From positions 1 to 22,332 of the forward strand of contig JAFAEW010000083.1 in the NCBI GenBank assembly GCA_023423835.1: a stretch of DNA of 22,332 bases, given 5' to 3'. The notes below the pieces were generated by a model. The model searched no databases. It had not been told where the DNA came from and was given only the letters and a program-made list of their open reading frames with translations. Source of the stretch: Bacteroidota bacterium. GTDB taxonomy: Bacteria; Bacteroidota; Bacteroidia; Chitinophagales; Chitinophagaceae. Both the position numbers and the translations under genes were made by a program. Position 1 is the stretch's first letter. Each line of letters begins with the position of its first letter. Shown here piece by piece: positions 1-7,945 of this stretch.

Positions 1-75
1 AAACATTAGTTGCAACCCTGATTAGACAGGAAAGAAGCCGTATTTCCTATTTGCGAAACCAGGACAGTTCGCGGG
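1..75. other. Intergenic edge, no gene seen
   Basis: This short left edge lies downstream of the ABC permease. It contains an inverted repeat (AGGAAA at 28-33 against TTTCCT at 43-48), but no T-tract follows it on either strand, so it is not called as a terminator. No coding region is visible. Confidence 0.5.
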
Positions 76-2493
76 CTATTCGCTCCTCAAACTTTTGACC
101 GGATTACTCAGCGCTGCTTTCACCGATTTATATCCAACAGCAATCCAGGCAACCAACACCGAAGCCAAAACGGCTCCGATAAATACAGCCGGGTGTATCT
201 CAATTCGGAACGTAAAATTTTGCAGCCATTGGTTCATGAAATAATACGCAACAGGAATTGCTATGAGCGCCGAAATAATAACAAGCAGCGTAAATTCTTT
301 TGAAAACAGGAATAGAATATTTTGAATCGATGCTCCCAATACTTTCCTGATGCCGATTTCCTTTAACTTCTGAACCGCCATAAACGATACCAATCCATAC
401 AGCCCGAGGCAGGAAATGAAAATCGCCAATCCAGCAAAGATTTTATACAGCAGGGTGAGGTTATTTTCCTGCAGGTAAAATTGTTGAATATTTTCATCCA
501 TATAAGAGGTTGTAAACGCATATTCGGGGAAATAGTTGTTCCACACCGATTCGATTTCTGATTGCGTTTTCATCAGGTTTTTAGAATGAAGTTTTATTGC
601 TGTGAGCCCGTAAAGATCTTTTAACTGCAACAGGACCGTTGGTTTAACCGGTTCACGCAGCGAGCTGGTCTTAAAGTCTTTTACCACACCTACAATTGTT
701 TTCCATTCATTTCTTCCAATACGTATCTGCTTTCCGATTGCTTGTTGCGGATCTTTTATTTTCAGTTGATTCAACAAAGTTTGATTCACCACCAGCTCAT
801 TGACGGTGTCACTTTTAGTGTAACCTCTTCCGGCGAGAAAATCAATTCCAAAGGTTTTGAAATAATCCTCATCTGCGTATTTCAGAGACACCTGAAAATG
901 TTCGTCCGGCTGATGATCAAAGGCAAAGTTTGAATACCAACCGTTTTCTGATGAGGGAGGATCGATCGTGTAGCTCACAGATTCCACTTCGGGTAATGAC
1001 AGGAGTTTTTGTTTGAATGCTTCCTGCCGTTGGTGAATGATGCTGTCTGAGTTTGAACTGAAAAGCAGGATGGCGTCGCGGTTGAATCCAAGATCTGCAT
1101 TCTTCACGAAATTCATCTGGCTGATGGCAATAATGGTGGCAATGATCAGAACTTGCGAGATCGCAAATTGTAAAACTACCAAACCCCTTCGCAAAGAAAT
1201 GCCTCCCACCGTGGAAGCGGTAATCTTGCTTTTTAAAGCCTGAACCGGTTTAAATCCGGATACGATGATTGCAGGATAGGTTCCGGCTAATAAGACCACG
1301 ACGGCACAGAGAATCACTAAAAAGGAAATAGTTTGCCAGTTAAGGATGGACAAATCCTCGTGTATCAGTGCGATATTTTTAATCAACGGCAGACAAACAG
1401 TTGCAATCACGATCGCCAGCAGTACCGCCAATCCTACAATGAAAGCAGTTTCCCCGATGATTTGAAAAAACAGGTTTAAACGATTACTCCCCAGCACTTT
1501 TTTCACACCAATTTCTTTTCCGCGCCCGGCGGCCTGGGCAGTAGAGAGATTGATAAAGTTGATACAGGCCATCAAAATAATAAACAGGCCTATCAGCGAC
1601 AAGGTGTAGATGGTTGTTTTGGAAGTAATGTGATCGCCAAAGATCGGAAACCGCTGATCGAAATGCAACTCACTCAAGGGCTGTAAAAAATGGGTTCTGC
1701 CTCCTTCCCTGACTTGCTGATAATTCTTTTTGGTAAACTCGGCAAGCTGTTTATTGAACCACTCGGGTGAACGATTTTCCGGCATCAACAAAAACACCTG
1801 GAAACTGCTGGTAATTGAATTCCACTTATCGGTATAGAAATAGGTTAACGGGCTGGCTTTTGCCGTCTTATAGGAAGTAACAACTGAAAGCGGAAAATCG
1901 GTATTCTTTGGAGGATCCTTAAGAATTCCCGCCACTTTTACGGTAGCTACATTGTCGAGCTGCAAAAATTTTCCCATTGCATCTTTCCAGTTGCCAAAAT
2001 ACTTTTCGGCCATCGTTTCCGTTAAAACCGTTTGATTCGGTTGCTCCAGAACCGATGGACTTCCCGCCAGCCAGTCAAAATGAAAAACCTTGAAAAAGCC
2101 GGGTTCACTGAAGAAAACACCGGTCGGTTCAATGAATTTCTTATGATCAGGATTGAAAGCCTTATCATCACCGAGAACGGTAATCTGGCTGCCAAAACTG
2201 GAAAATAAAGCTCCAAAACTTATATCGGGATGATCTGCCTTCAACGCTTCAAATGCCGGAAAAGGCAGACCGGGATTAAAGGTATTCCCACCCGCAAAAG
2301 AATCTTCGGTTACCACATGGTAAATGCGATTGTAATTTGGCTGAAAAGAATCGTAACCCAATTCATATTTTACCACCGTAAAAACCAAAATAGCCGACGC
2401 AATACCAATTGCGAGACCTCCGATATTTATTGCCGAAAATGAAGCATGCTTTGCAAGTGTTCGAAAACCGGTCTTAAAAAAATTCATCCGCAT
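76..2493 (-). CDS. ABC transporter permease, FtsX/MacB type, full length
   Basis: This is an inner-membrane permease of the MacB/FtsX superfamily, which couples a separate ATPase to movements of a large periplasmic domain for export or lipoprotein-type transport. The 805 residues contain two FtsX blocks: a first helix around residues 20-42, a periplasmic domain to about 285, a helical block with the signature IGVKKVLGS near 335, a second periplasmic domain, and a last helical block with IGIRKVLGA. The duplicated signature and length of about 800 are usual for the Bacteroidota version. No ATPase or adaptor gene is next to it, so the partner and substrate are unknown. The start could also be the second ATG at 2487. 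It is separated from the upstream gene by about 130 bp and is probably transcribed on its own. Confidence 0.9.
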   Translation of the reverse strand: MRMNFFKTGFRTLAKHASFSAINIGGLAIGIASAILVFTVVKYELGYDSFQPNYNRIYHVVTEDSFAGGNTFNPGLPFPAFEALKADHPDISFGALFSSFGSQITVLGDDKAFNPDHKKFIEPTGVFFSEPGFFKVFHFDWLAGSPSVLEQPNQTVLTETMAEKYFGNWKDAMGKFLQLDNVATVKVAGILKDPPKNTDFPLSVVTSYKTAKASPLTYFYTDKWNSITSSFQVFLLMPENRSPEWFNKQLAEFTKKNYQQVREGGRTHFLQPLSELHFDQRFPIFGDHITSKTTIYTLSLIGLFIILMACINFINLSTAQAAGRGKEIGVKKVLGSNRLNLFFQIIGETAFIVGLAVLLAIVIATVCLPLIKNIALIHEDLSILNWQTISFLVILCAVVVLLAGTYPAIIVSGFKPVQALKSKITASTVGGISLRRGLVVLQFAISQVLIIATIIAISQMNFVKNADLGFNRDAILLFSSNSDSIIHQRQEAFKQKLLSLPEVESVSYTIDPPSSENGWYSNFAFDHQPDEHFQVSLKYADEDYFKTFGIDFLAGRGYTKSDTVNELVVNQTLLNQLKIKDPQQAIGKQIRIGRNEWKTIVGVVKDFKTSSLREPVKPTVLLQLKDLYGLTAIKLHSKNLMKTQSEIESVWNNYFPEYAFTTSYMDENIQQFYLQENNLTLLYKIFAGLAIFISCLGLYGLVSFMAVQKLKEIGIRKVLGASIQNILFLFSKEFTLLVIISALIAIPVAYYFMNQWLQNFTFRIEIHPAVFIGAVLASVLVAWIAVGYKSVKAALSNPVKSLRSE

Positions 2494-2624
2494 ACAACGT
2501 GTTTATCTCAACCGAACAGCAAACATTCCAATATTATAACGTCGTGATAATCAATTATGTACGCTAATATTAAATCGCTTAATCGTTCGCTTTCGATACA
2601 GTTACCGTACGCTTTTTTCTCAGA
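2494..2624. other. Intergenic spacer before the permease
   Basis: This 131-bp AT-rich spacer must hold the promoter of the permease if that gene is not read through from upstream. On the minus strand I see AATGTTTG shortly before the start, one base away from the Bacteroidota -7 consensus TAnnTTTG, but no matching -33 TTG. No repeat, terminator or RNA gene is evident. Confidence 0.3.
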
Positions 2625-3542
2625 TCAATGAGATCGAAGGAAATCACTGATCGATTTTTGGGAATAGACCGGCTGCTGTGTTTTTACCAAAACAAAATGC
2701 TGAATATCCATTTCTTTCAGCCATTTTTCCCAATATTTTTTAATGATATCAAAATCCTGTGGATAAGCTTCATCGGGATTAATTCCCATCACCACCACCT
2801 CTAATCCGTTCAAGTCGACACCTGTAGGTTCGAATCCATAATCCTCATTTTCAAAGGTTGATTCTAAGACTTTCCGATCGCGAAATTTGTTGAAATGTGG
2901 AAAATTGCGTTCAATATAGCTGTAACGGTTTTTTGTCTGATGCATCTCATTCTTATAATACAAATAACCATCGGTAAGAATTACAAGAATGTTTCGAAAG
3001 TTTGCTGTGTCTTCCAGACATCGGTGCGCAGCTTCATCCTTCATAAACCGCCAGATATTCGATCCCGGATAATCAGACTTGTTATTTGCGAGCTGGTAAA
3101 TTCTTTCCAATCCCGTTTGAAAGTTGCTGTCAACCGACTGATAAACCTGTTTATTATGCTTTGCATTTTCGGGACGGTTGCCGGCTTTGCAATCTGCCGT
3201 CAGCTCTCTTGCAATCGAGGCGATTTCAGGATCTGAAGGTTCTGGGTGAAAATATACCCTAAGTTTTCCATCCGCTTTAAATGCGCCGAAAGCATCGATA
3301 TTGTTCTTAAAAATCTGTGTCAGATCCCCCACAATTGCGATGTCTCTTGAAGCCTGCTGAGGATGTAAACGATCATCGATCCGGTTTGAAAGGTCTATCA
3401 GAACACTGATGTTTAACTGCTTATTTTTTATGGCGGGAAGATCGACCGTTTTATCCGATACCGGTGGAATGTTCTTCGTTTCCTCTTCGCCACATCCGTA
3501 CAGATTAATCAGCACCAGACAAACGATCCAAAATTTATACAT
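2625..3542 (-). CDS. Lipoprotein with von Willebrand A-like domain, function unknown
   Basis: This is a secreted lipoprotein of 305 residues. The chosen ATG at 3542 gives a short signal peptide ending in the lipobox L-Y-G-C (Cys17). A second ATG two codons upstream at 3548 is equally possible; the longer frame reaching 3632 runs deep into the preceding gene and is unlikely. A VWA/Rossmann-like fold is suggested by a hydrophobic strand leading to D50-L-S-N-R, resembling the first metal-site loop DxSxS with its last Ser replaced, and by strand ILVILTDG at 185-192, the classical third loop. The residues after Cys17 are acidic (G-E-E-E), which in this phylum can mark surface display. It overlaps the end of the upstream membrane-protein gene by 8 bp, so the two are almost certainly co-translated. 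Family and partner are not recognised. Confidence 0.75.
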   Translation of the reverse strand: MYKFWIVCLVLINLYGCGEEETKNIPPVSDKTVDLPAIKNKQLNISVLIDLSNRIDDRLHPQQASRDIAIVGDLTQIFKNNIDAFGAFKADGKLRVYFHPEPSDPEIASIARELTADCKAGNRPENAKHNKQVYQSVDSNFQTGLERIYQLANNKSDYPGSNIWRFMKDEAAHRCLEDTANFRNILVILTDGYLYYKNEMHQTKNRYSYIERNFPHFNKFRDRKVLESTFENEDYGFEPTGVDLNGLEVVVMGINPDEAYPQDFDIIKKYWEKWLKEMDIQHFVLVKTQQPVYSQKSISDFLRSH

Positions 3543-4812
3543 CCTCATACAGAATACCGTTGTTGTTTTCGAGAATAAAGTTTTCAATGGTACTTTTAGT
3601 GGATTCCCGCAACGCTTTTTTGCGGTCTTCACTCATGATCAAACCACCTTCAATAAACTGCATCCATCCGCTCCCAAACTGGTATAGAATGTGTTCAAAA
3701 TCCTTCTGTTTGAAAAACGTGGCCTCCAGATCCTGATTCAACCGCTTTACCTGCTTTTCCAATTCAAAAATGCGGTTTTCAATCTGTTTGATTTCAGCCT
3801 CCTTCTTTTTAATTTCCTTATCAAGTGCCTTTATTGCTCTTTGTCTTATCCGCACCTGCGTTTTTACCGCGTCAAACTGTTCGTAGGTAAACATCAGTTT
3901 ATCAAATAAAAATCCCCAGATAAGATAGGTAACAAAACCGGCAAAAATAATCAGCCAGAAGTTGATGTCATTTATTGCCATTTGAGCCGAATATTCCGGC
4001 ATTTCACTCAGGCTGTTAAGCACCTTAAGATCATAAATTTTCTTTACGATTTCAAAAGCGATGATGTAATCAAACCCGAAGGTTACGACGATAAGAAACG
4101 CAAGCGAAAAATATTTCTTCCATCCCTCCTTTTCAAGGTATTTGTGAATAAGATATCCCAAGGCGAGAAAAATAAATGGCATTGAAATAACGAGCACAAA
4201 TGCCGGAACCCCATCAGCGTAAGCTTTTGAAAGCGCACGGGCATCAAAAATTGAATTGGCCACATTGATATCATCGACCTCAAATTTTCTGAAAAAAGCC
4301 GAATAAGAAGCGGAAGTATAAAATATCCAGAGGTAAACGGTTAATAAGGAAAACACCACGAATCCGAAATAAAACGAAAGCCGGTTTGGCTTTTCTTTCT
4401 GATAGAGTTCAGGATTTTTTCGCACTTCACTGATGGCGTTGTTTTCCAAACCGATTTTTTGATTCAACTGAAAAATTTCTTCCGTTTTGATTTTTTGGAT
4501 GTCTGTCTTCAGTTTATCCGATTCAGCCTTACAACCTTCAATATTTTTTCTTATCGGCAACTTCAATTGCTCCTGCTGATGTTCGTCCCGCCTTGTTGTT
4601 TCCCTGAATTGCTCCATAATCTTCTTCAGTTCCACCTGCAGGGCTGTGGTATCGGCTCCATGATTTTTGGATTGAAGAAAGCCATATTTGCGGTAGTTGT
4701 TTCCTGCTTCGGTTTCCGGTTGATTTCCGTGCAGGCGGGCGCCCTCTCCATTTAATATTCCGTCCGGTTCTGAAACGGATTTGTTATTGTTGGTAAAAAA
4801 ATTAAAATTCAT
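3535..4812 (-). CDS. Four-helix membrane protein with flanking coiled coils, unknown
   Basis: I do not recognise this family. The 425-residue protein starts with a polar, Asn-rich tail (1-50), then a long predicted coiled coil (about 57-130), four membrane segments (about 145-167, 201-223, 233-255 and 283-305), a second coiled coil with K/E heptads (about 311-370) and a C-terminal globular tail. An even number of helices puts both coiled coils on the same side, which the Lys/Arg-rich flanks suggest is the cytoplasm. The loops between helices 1-2 and 3-4 are short (about 30 residues), so little is exposed to the periplasm. It is the first gene of a two-gene operon and overlaps the VWA lipoprotein. 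The arrangement resembles a mechanosensing or scaffold protein more than a transporter, but that is a guess. Confidence 0.8.
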   Translation of the reverse strand: MNFNFFTNNNKSVSEPDGILNGEGARLHGNQPETEAGNNYRKYGFLQSKNHGADTTALQVELKKIMEQFRETTRRDEHQQEQLKLPIRKNIEGCKAESDKLKTDIQKIKTEEIFQLNQKIGLENNAISEVRKNPELYQKEKPNRLSFYFGFVVFSLLTVYLWIFYTSASYSAFFRKFEVDDINVANSIFDARALSKAYADGVPAFVLVISMPFIFLALGYLIHKYLEKEGWKKYFSLAFLIVVTFGFDYIIAFEIVKKIYDLKVLNSLSEMPEYSAQMAINDINFWLIIFAGFVTYLIWGFLFDKLMFTYEQFDAVKTQVRIRQRAIKALDKEIKKKEAEIKQIENRIFELEKQVKRLNQDLEATFFKQKDFEHILYQFGSGWMQFIEGGLIMSEDRKKALRESTKSTIENFILENNNGILYEDV

Positions 4813-4943
4813 ACGGATACCTTTAGAAGGTTAACGGCGATAAAATTTCCTACAGTTATACTAACGTCAAAAACCGTTGAAACGATATAACAGGAAAATC
4901 AAATCCATGAGCGCGGATATTCAGGGGCAAATGGCAAGTTCCG

Positions 4944-4954
4944 TAAATATTTGC
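4944..4954 (+). promoter_or_regulatory. Possible -7 box of the hut operon
   Basis: A TAAATATTTGC stretch followed by ACCCGC resembles the Bacteroidota -7 element TAnnTTTG and its usual downstream context, although the fit is not exact and no -33 TTG is seen. It lies 43 bp before the ATG at 4997, which supports that start over upstream in-frame alternatives. Confidence 0.3.
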
Positions 4955-4996
4955 ACCCGCACTTTCCGGCAACACCTTTTGGTTGTAATATTGCTT

Positions 4997-6241
4997 ATGC
5001 AAAAGAAAATTGTTACAAACATCCGGAGTCTGGTTAATGTGAGGGAACGGTTTGAAGTGCTGAGGGGAAAGGAATTAGCAGATTTACCCTGTTTAGACAA
5101 TGCCTTTCTGATTATTGAAAACGACAGAATAGCGGGCTATGGCGAGATGAAGCACCTTCCGGTCGACGACTCTTATGAAATTGTTGATGCAAGGAATGCG
5201 TTTGTCTTACCTTCCTGGTGCGACAGCCATACGCACCTCGTTTTTGCCGCCAGCCGTGAAGAAGAATTTGTGGATAAATTAAAAGGAAAGAGCTATGCGG
5301 AAATAGCCGCCAAAGGGGGCGGAATACTTAATTCTTCCAAAAAAATTGCAGCTACAGATGAAGACGTCTTGTTTGACCAGGCATGGCAAAGATTAACCGA
5401 ACTGATGCAATTGGGAACCGGCGCCATCGAGATAAAAAGCGGATACGGACTTACTACGAAGTCAGAACTAAAGATATTAAGGGTCATCAGGCGGATCAGG
5501 GAGAAGGCGCCCATTCCTGTAAAATCAACCTTTCTCGGCGCGCATACTTATCCGGAAGAATACAAAAATGACCATCAGAAATACATAGATATTATCCTCA
5601 ATGAAATGCTTCCGGCAATTGCGGAAGAGCAACTGGCGGACTACATTGACGTGTTTTGTGAAGAAGGTTTTTTCTCCCCGGAAGAGACTGAAACCATTTG
5701 CATAGCCGGAAAAAATTATGGGTTAAAACCGAAGATTCATGCCAATCAGCTGAGTCTTTCAGGAGGCACGCAAACAGGAATTAAATTGAATGCGGTAAGC
5801 GTTGACCATCTCGAAACGATGGATGAAGAAGCGATCCTTGCATTATCGCAATCAGCTACTATCGGAACTTTACTTCCCACGGCCGCTTATTTTTTGAGAA
5901 TGCCGTTTCAGCCGGCCCGTAAGTTAATTGACGCCGGAAGTGCAATTGCGATCGCGTCTGATTTCAATCCCGGCACTTCACCCAGCGGCAATATGAATAT
6001 TGTAGTATCCATGAGCTGTATTCAAATGAAAATGCTGCCGGAAGAAGCAATCAATGCGGCAACGCTGAATGGTGCTTTCGCCATGAATCTCGAGCATGAA
6101 GTGGGCAGCATCACCATCGGGAAAAAAGCGAATCTGATCTTTACCCGGCCGATGCCTTCGCTTGCTTATCTGCCATACGCTTTCGGAAGCAATCATATTG
6201 ACCGGGTAATGGTAAACGGAAAATTTATTCACCAAAAATAA
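4997..6241 (+). CDS. hutI: Imidazolonepropionase (HutI)
   Basis: This amidohydrolase opens 4-imidazolone-5-propionate to N-formimino-L-glutamate, the third step of histidine degradation in the cytoplasm. The 414-residue protein (ATG at 4997) has the usual family length. The metal site is visible: H78-T-H80 in the CDSHTH motif, H248 in KIHAN and D322 in SDFNPGTSP. Substrate-loop motifs EIKSGYGL (about 145-152), GAHTYP (about 181) and SVDHLE (about 268) are all present. An in-frame extension upstream to a TTG at 4877 has no family counterpart and crosses the promoter-like box, so it is rejected. It is the first gene of a tight operon with hutG (4-bp gap) and coaE. No hutH or hutU is in the window. 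Confidence 0.95.
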   Translation: MQKKIVTNIRSLVNVRERFEVLRGKELADLPCLDNAFLIIENDRIAGYGEMKHLPVDDSYEIVDARNAFVLPSWCDSHTHLVFAASREEEFVDKLKGKSYAEIAAKGGGILNSSKKIAATDEDVLFDQAWQRLTELMQLGTGAIEIKSGYGLTTKSELKILRVIRRIREKAPIPVKSTFLGAHTYPEEYKNDHQKYIDIILNEMLPAIAEEQLADYIDVFCEEGFFSPEETETICIAGKNYGLKPKIHANQLSLSGGTQTGIKLNAVSVDHLETMDEEAILALSQSATIGTLLPTAAYFLRMPFQPARKLIDAGSAIAIASDFNPGTSPSGNMNIVVSMSCIQMKMLPEEAINAATLNGAFAMNLEHEVGSITIGKKANLIFTRPMPSLAYLPYAFGSNHIDRVMVNGKFIHQK

Positions 6242-6245
6242 TTCA

Positions 6246-7298
6246 ATGAAACATCTGAAGATCTATGATAAAGAGACGCTGCTTTCCTATACAAGGATCA
6301 GACGGTTTGAGACGAAACTGGGAGAAAAAATTTCTTTACTCAACGATGCCCAACAACCGGAAAAATCGCTGGCCGATACTTCAGCGAGGTTCGTTCTGTT
6401 TGGCATTCCGGAAGACATTGGCGTGAAAGCGAACTATGGGCTTGGAGGTGCCGACTCGGCCTGGTATCCTTTCCTGAAGTCGTTTCTCAATATACAGAGC
6501 AATGATTTTTTGCAGGGTGAAGATGTTTTACTTCTCGGGCATTTTGATTTCTCTGATCTCGATAGCCTGATTGAAAATACGGGGGAATCGACTGAAGAAA
6601 AAGTTTTGGCTTACAGACACGCTGTTCATCAGATTGACGATGAAGTTGAAAATCTCGTGAAACTGATCACTCAATATAAAAAAATTCCTATTGTAATCGG
6701 TGGCGGCCACAACAATGCCTACGGATGCATCAAGGGTGCAGCAAAAGGATTGCATAAAGCGGGATCCATACCGCTTGCCGCCATCAATGCCATTAATCTT
6801 GATGCCCACACGGATTTCAGACCAGCCGAAGGACGGCACAGCGGCAACGGATTCAGGTATGCAGACGAAGACGGTTACCTTGAAAAATATTTTGTAATCG
6901 GACTGCATGAAAACTACATTCAGCAAAATGTCTGGATAGATATCGTTAATGATCCGTTTACGGATATCATTACTTACGAAGATATCTTTGTACACGAAAA
7001 GAGAAACTTCATCGAAGCCATTGCCCATGCCATAGATTTTACTTCTGATAATTATTGCGGATTAGAACTCGACCTCGACAGCATTGGCGGCGTTTTAAGC
7101 AGCGCGCTTAGTCCGGTTGGAGTCACTGCTTTACAGGCACGTCAATACATCCATTATGTGGCGAGCGACAGTAAAATCGCTTATCTGCACATCTGTGAAG
7201 GCGCAGCGCAGTTAGATGATGGCCGAAAAGATGAAACCACAGGAAAACTGATAAGTTATCTCGTCAGCGATTTTCTGAAAATCAAACAGGAATTTTAG
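6246..7298 (+). CDS. hutG: Formimidoylglutamase-like ureohydrolase (HutG)
   Basis: This is a member of the arginase/agmatinase/formiminoglutamase superfamily, a binuclear manganese hydrolase. Its position four bases after hutI argues that it cleaves N-formimino-L-glutamate to glutamate and formamide, completing histidine degradation. The metal ligands are recognisable in 350 residues: H145 in GGGHNNAYG, D176-A-H178-T-D180 in the central motif, and D256-L-D258 in LELDLDSIGG. The residue after the first His is Asn, where arginases have Ser and many HutG proteins Glu; this may affect substrate choice. The N-terminal 50 residues are unlike arginases. An agmatinase- or arginase-like activity cannot be excluded from sequence, but the operon makes HutG the best call. 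Confidence 0.85.
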   Translation: MKHLKIYDKETLLSYTRIRRFETKLGEKISLLNDAQQPEKSLADTSARFVLFGIPEDIGVKANYGLGGADSAWYPFLKSFLNIQSNDFLQGEDVLLLGHFDFSDLDSLIENTGESTEEKVLAYRHAVHQIDDEVENLVKLITQYKKIPIVIGGGHNNAYGCIKGAAKGLHKAGSIPLAAINAINLDAHTDFRPAEGRHSGNGFRYADEDGYLEKYFVIGLHENYIQQNVWIDIVNDPFTDIITYEDIFVHEKRNFIEAIAHAIDFTSDNYCGLELDLDSIGGVLSSALSPVGVTALQARQYIHYVASDSKIAYLHICEGAAQLDDGRKDETTGKLISYLVSDFLKIKQEF

Positions 7299-7303
7299 TT
7301 TAA

Positions 7304-7897
7304 ATGACATTAAAAATAGGGCTGACCGGGGGTATAGGAAGCGGAAAAACGACGGTTGCAAATGTGTTTGCTGCCATTGGCATTCCCGTATTGTTTTCAG
7401 ATGATGTGTCTAAAAAGATCATGGCTGAAGACGGGGAAGTGATGAGAAAGATTACCGAAAGTTTTGGCGAAAAAAGTTATTCCGATGGCAGGTTAAACCG
7501 TGCTTATCTCGCTTCTGTTGTCTTTACCGATCCGCAAAAACTCGCTGCGCTCAATGCTATTGTGCACCCCGCAACGATTGCATTTGCAAACAAATGGATG
7601 GAAGCCCAAACTGCTCCTTATGCAATCAAGGAGGCCGCTTTAATCTTTGAGGCGAAAGCAGATAAATATCTGGATTATGTCATCGGCGTTTCCGCTCCAG
7701 CCGAACTAAGAATTAAAAGAACGATGGAAAGAGATCAGGTGAGCCGGGAGAAAGTATTGGAACGCATGCAACATCAGTTAGATGAAGAAGAAAAAATGAG
7801 CCGGTGCGATTTCATTATACAAAATGATGAAAAGCATCTCCTGATCCCACAGGTTTTAGCCATTGATAAACAACTGAGGGAACGGGCCGGACAATGA
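7304..7897 (+). CDS. coaE: Dephospho-CoA kinase
   Basis: This cytoplasmic P-loop kinase phosphorylates the ribose 3'-OH of dephospho-CoA, the last step of coenzyme A synthesis. The Walker A motif GGIGSGKT sits at residues 9-16, and the 197-residue length is normal. The motif after the first strand is FSDD (31-34), where the substrate-binding Asp is expected. The lid-region basic residues are in IKRTMERDQVSREKV, and the late motif CDFIIQND is typical of the family's last strand. It begins 5 bp after hutG and is probably co-transcribed with the hut genes, although its role is housekeeping; such placement likely reflects convenience rather than pathway linkage. Confidence 0.95.
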   Translation: MTLKIGLTGGIGSGKTTVANVFAAIGIPVLFSDDVSKKIMAEDGEVMRKITESFGEKSYSDGRLNRAYLASVVFTDPQKLAALNAIVHPATIAFANKWMEAQTAPYAIKEAALIFEAKADKYLDYVIGVSAPAELRIKRTMERDQVSREKVLERMQHQLDEEEKMSRCDFIIQNDEKHLLIPQVLAIDKQLRERAGQ

Positions 7898-7945
7898 ATG
7901 GCAGATTTTTATTAGATTAAACAGGCTTATTAAAATGAAATCGTA

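Noticed and set aside
28..48. An inverted repeat after the permease stop codon
   Set aside because: It has a six-pair stem but no T-tract, so it cannot be called a terminator.
3543..3632. A longer N-terminus for the VWA-like lipoprotein
   Set aside because: It would lie inside the upstream gene and bury the lipoprotein signal peptide more than 30 residues into the protein.
4877..4996. An in-frame N-terminal extension of hutI from a TTG codon
   Set aside because: It does not resemble the family, starts from a rare codon and covers a -7-like box; the ATG at 4997 gives the usual length.
6528..7028. A minus-strand open frame of 166 codons
   Set aside because: It is antisense to hutG, whose metal-site motifs lie in the same stretch, so it is a shadow frame.
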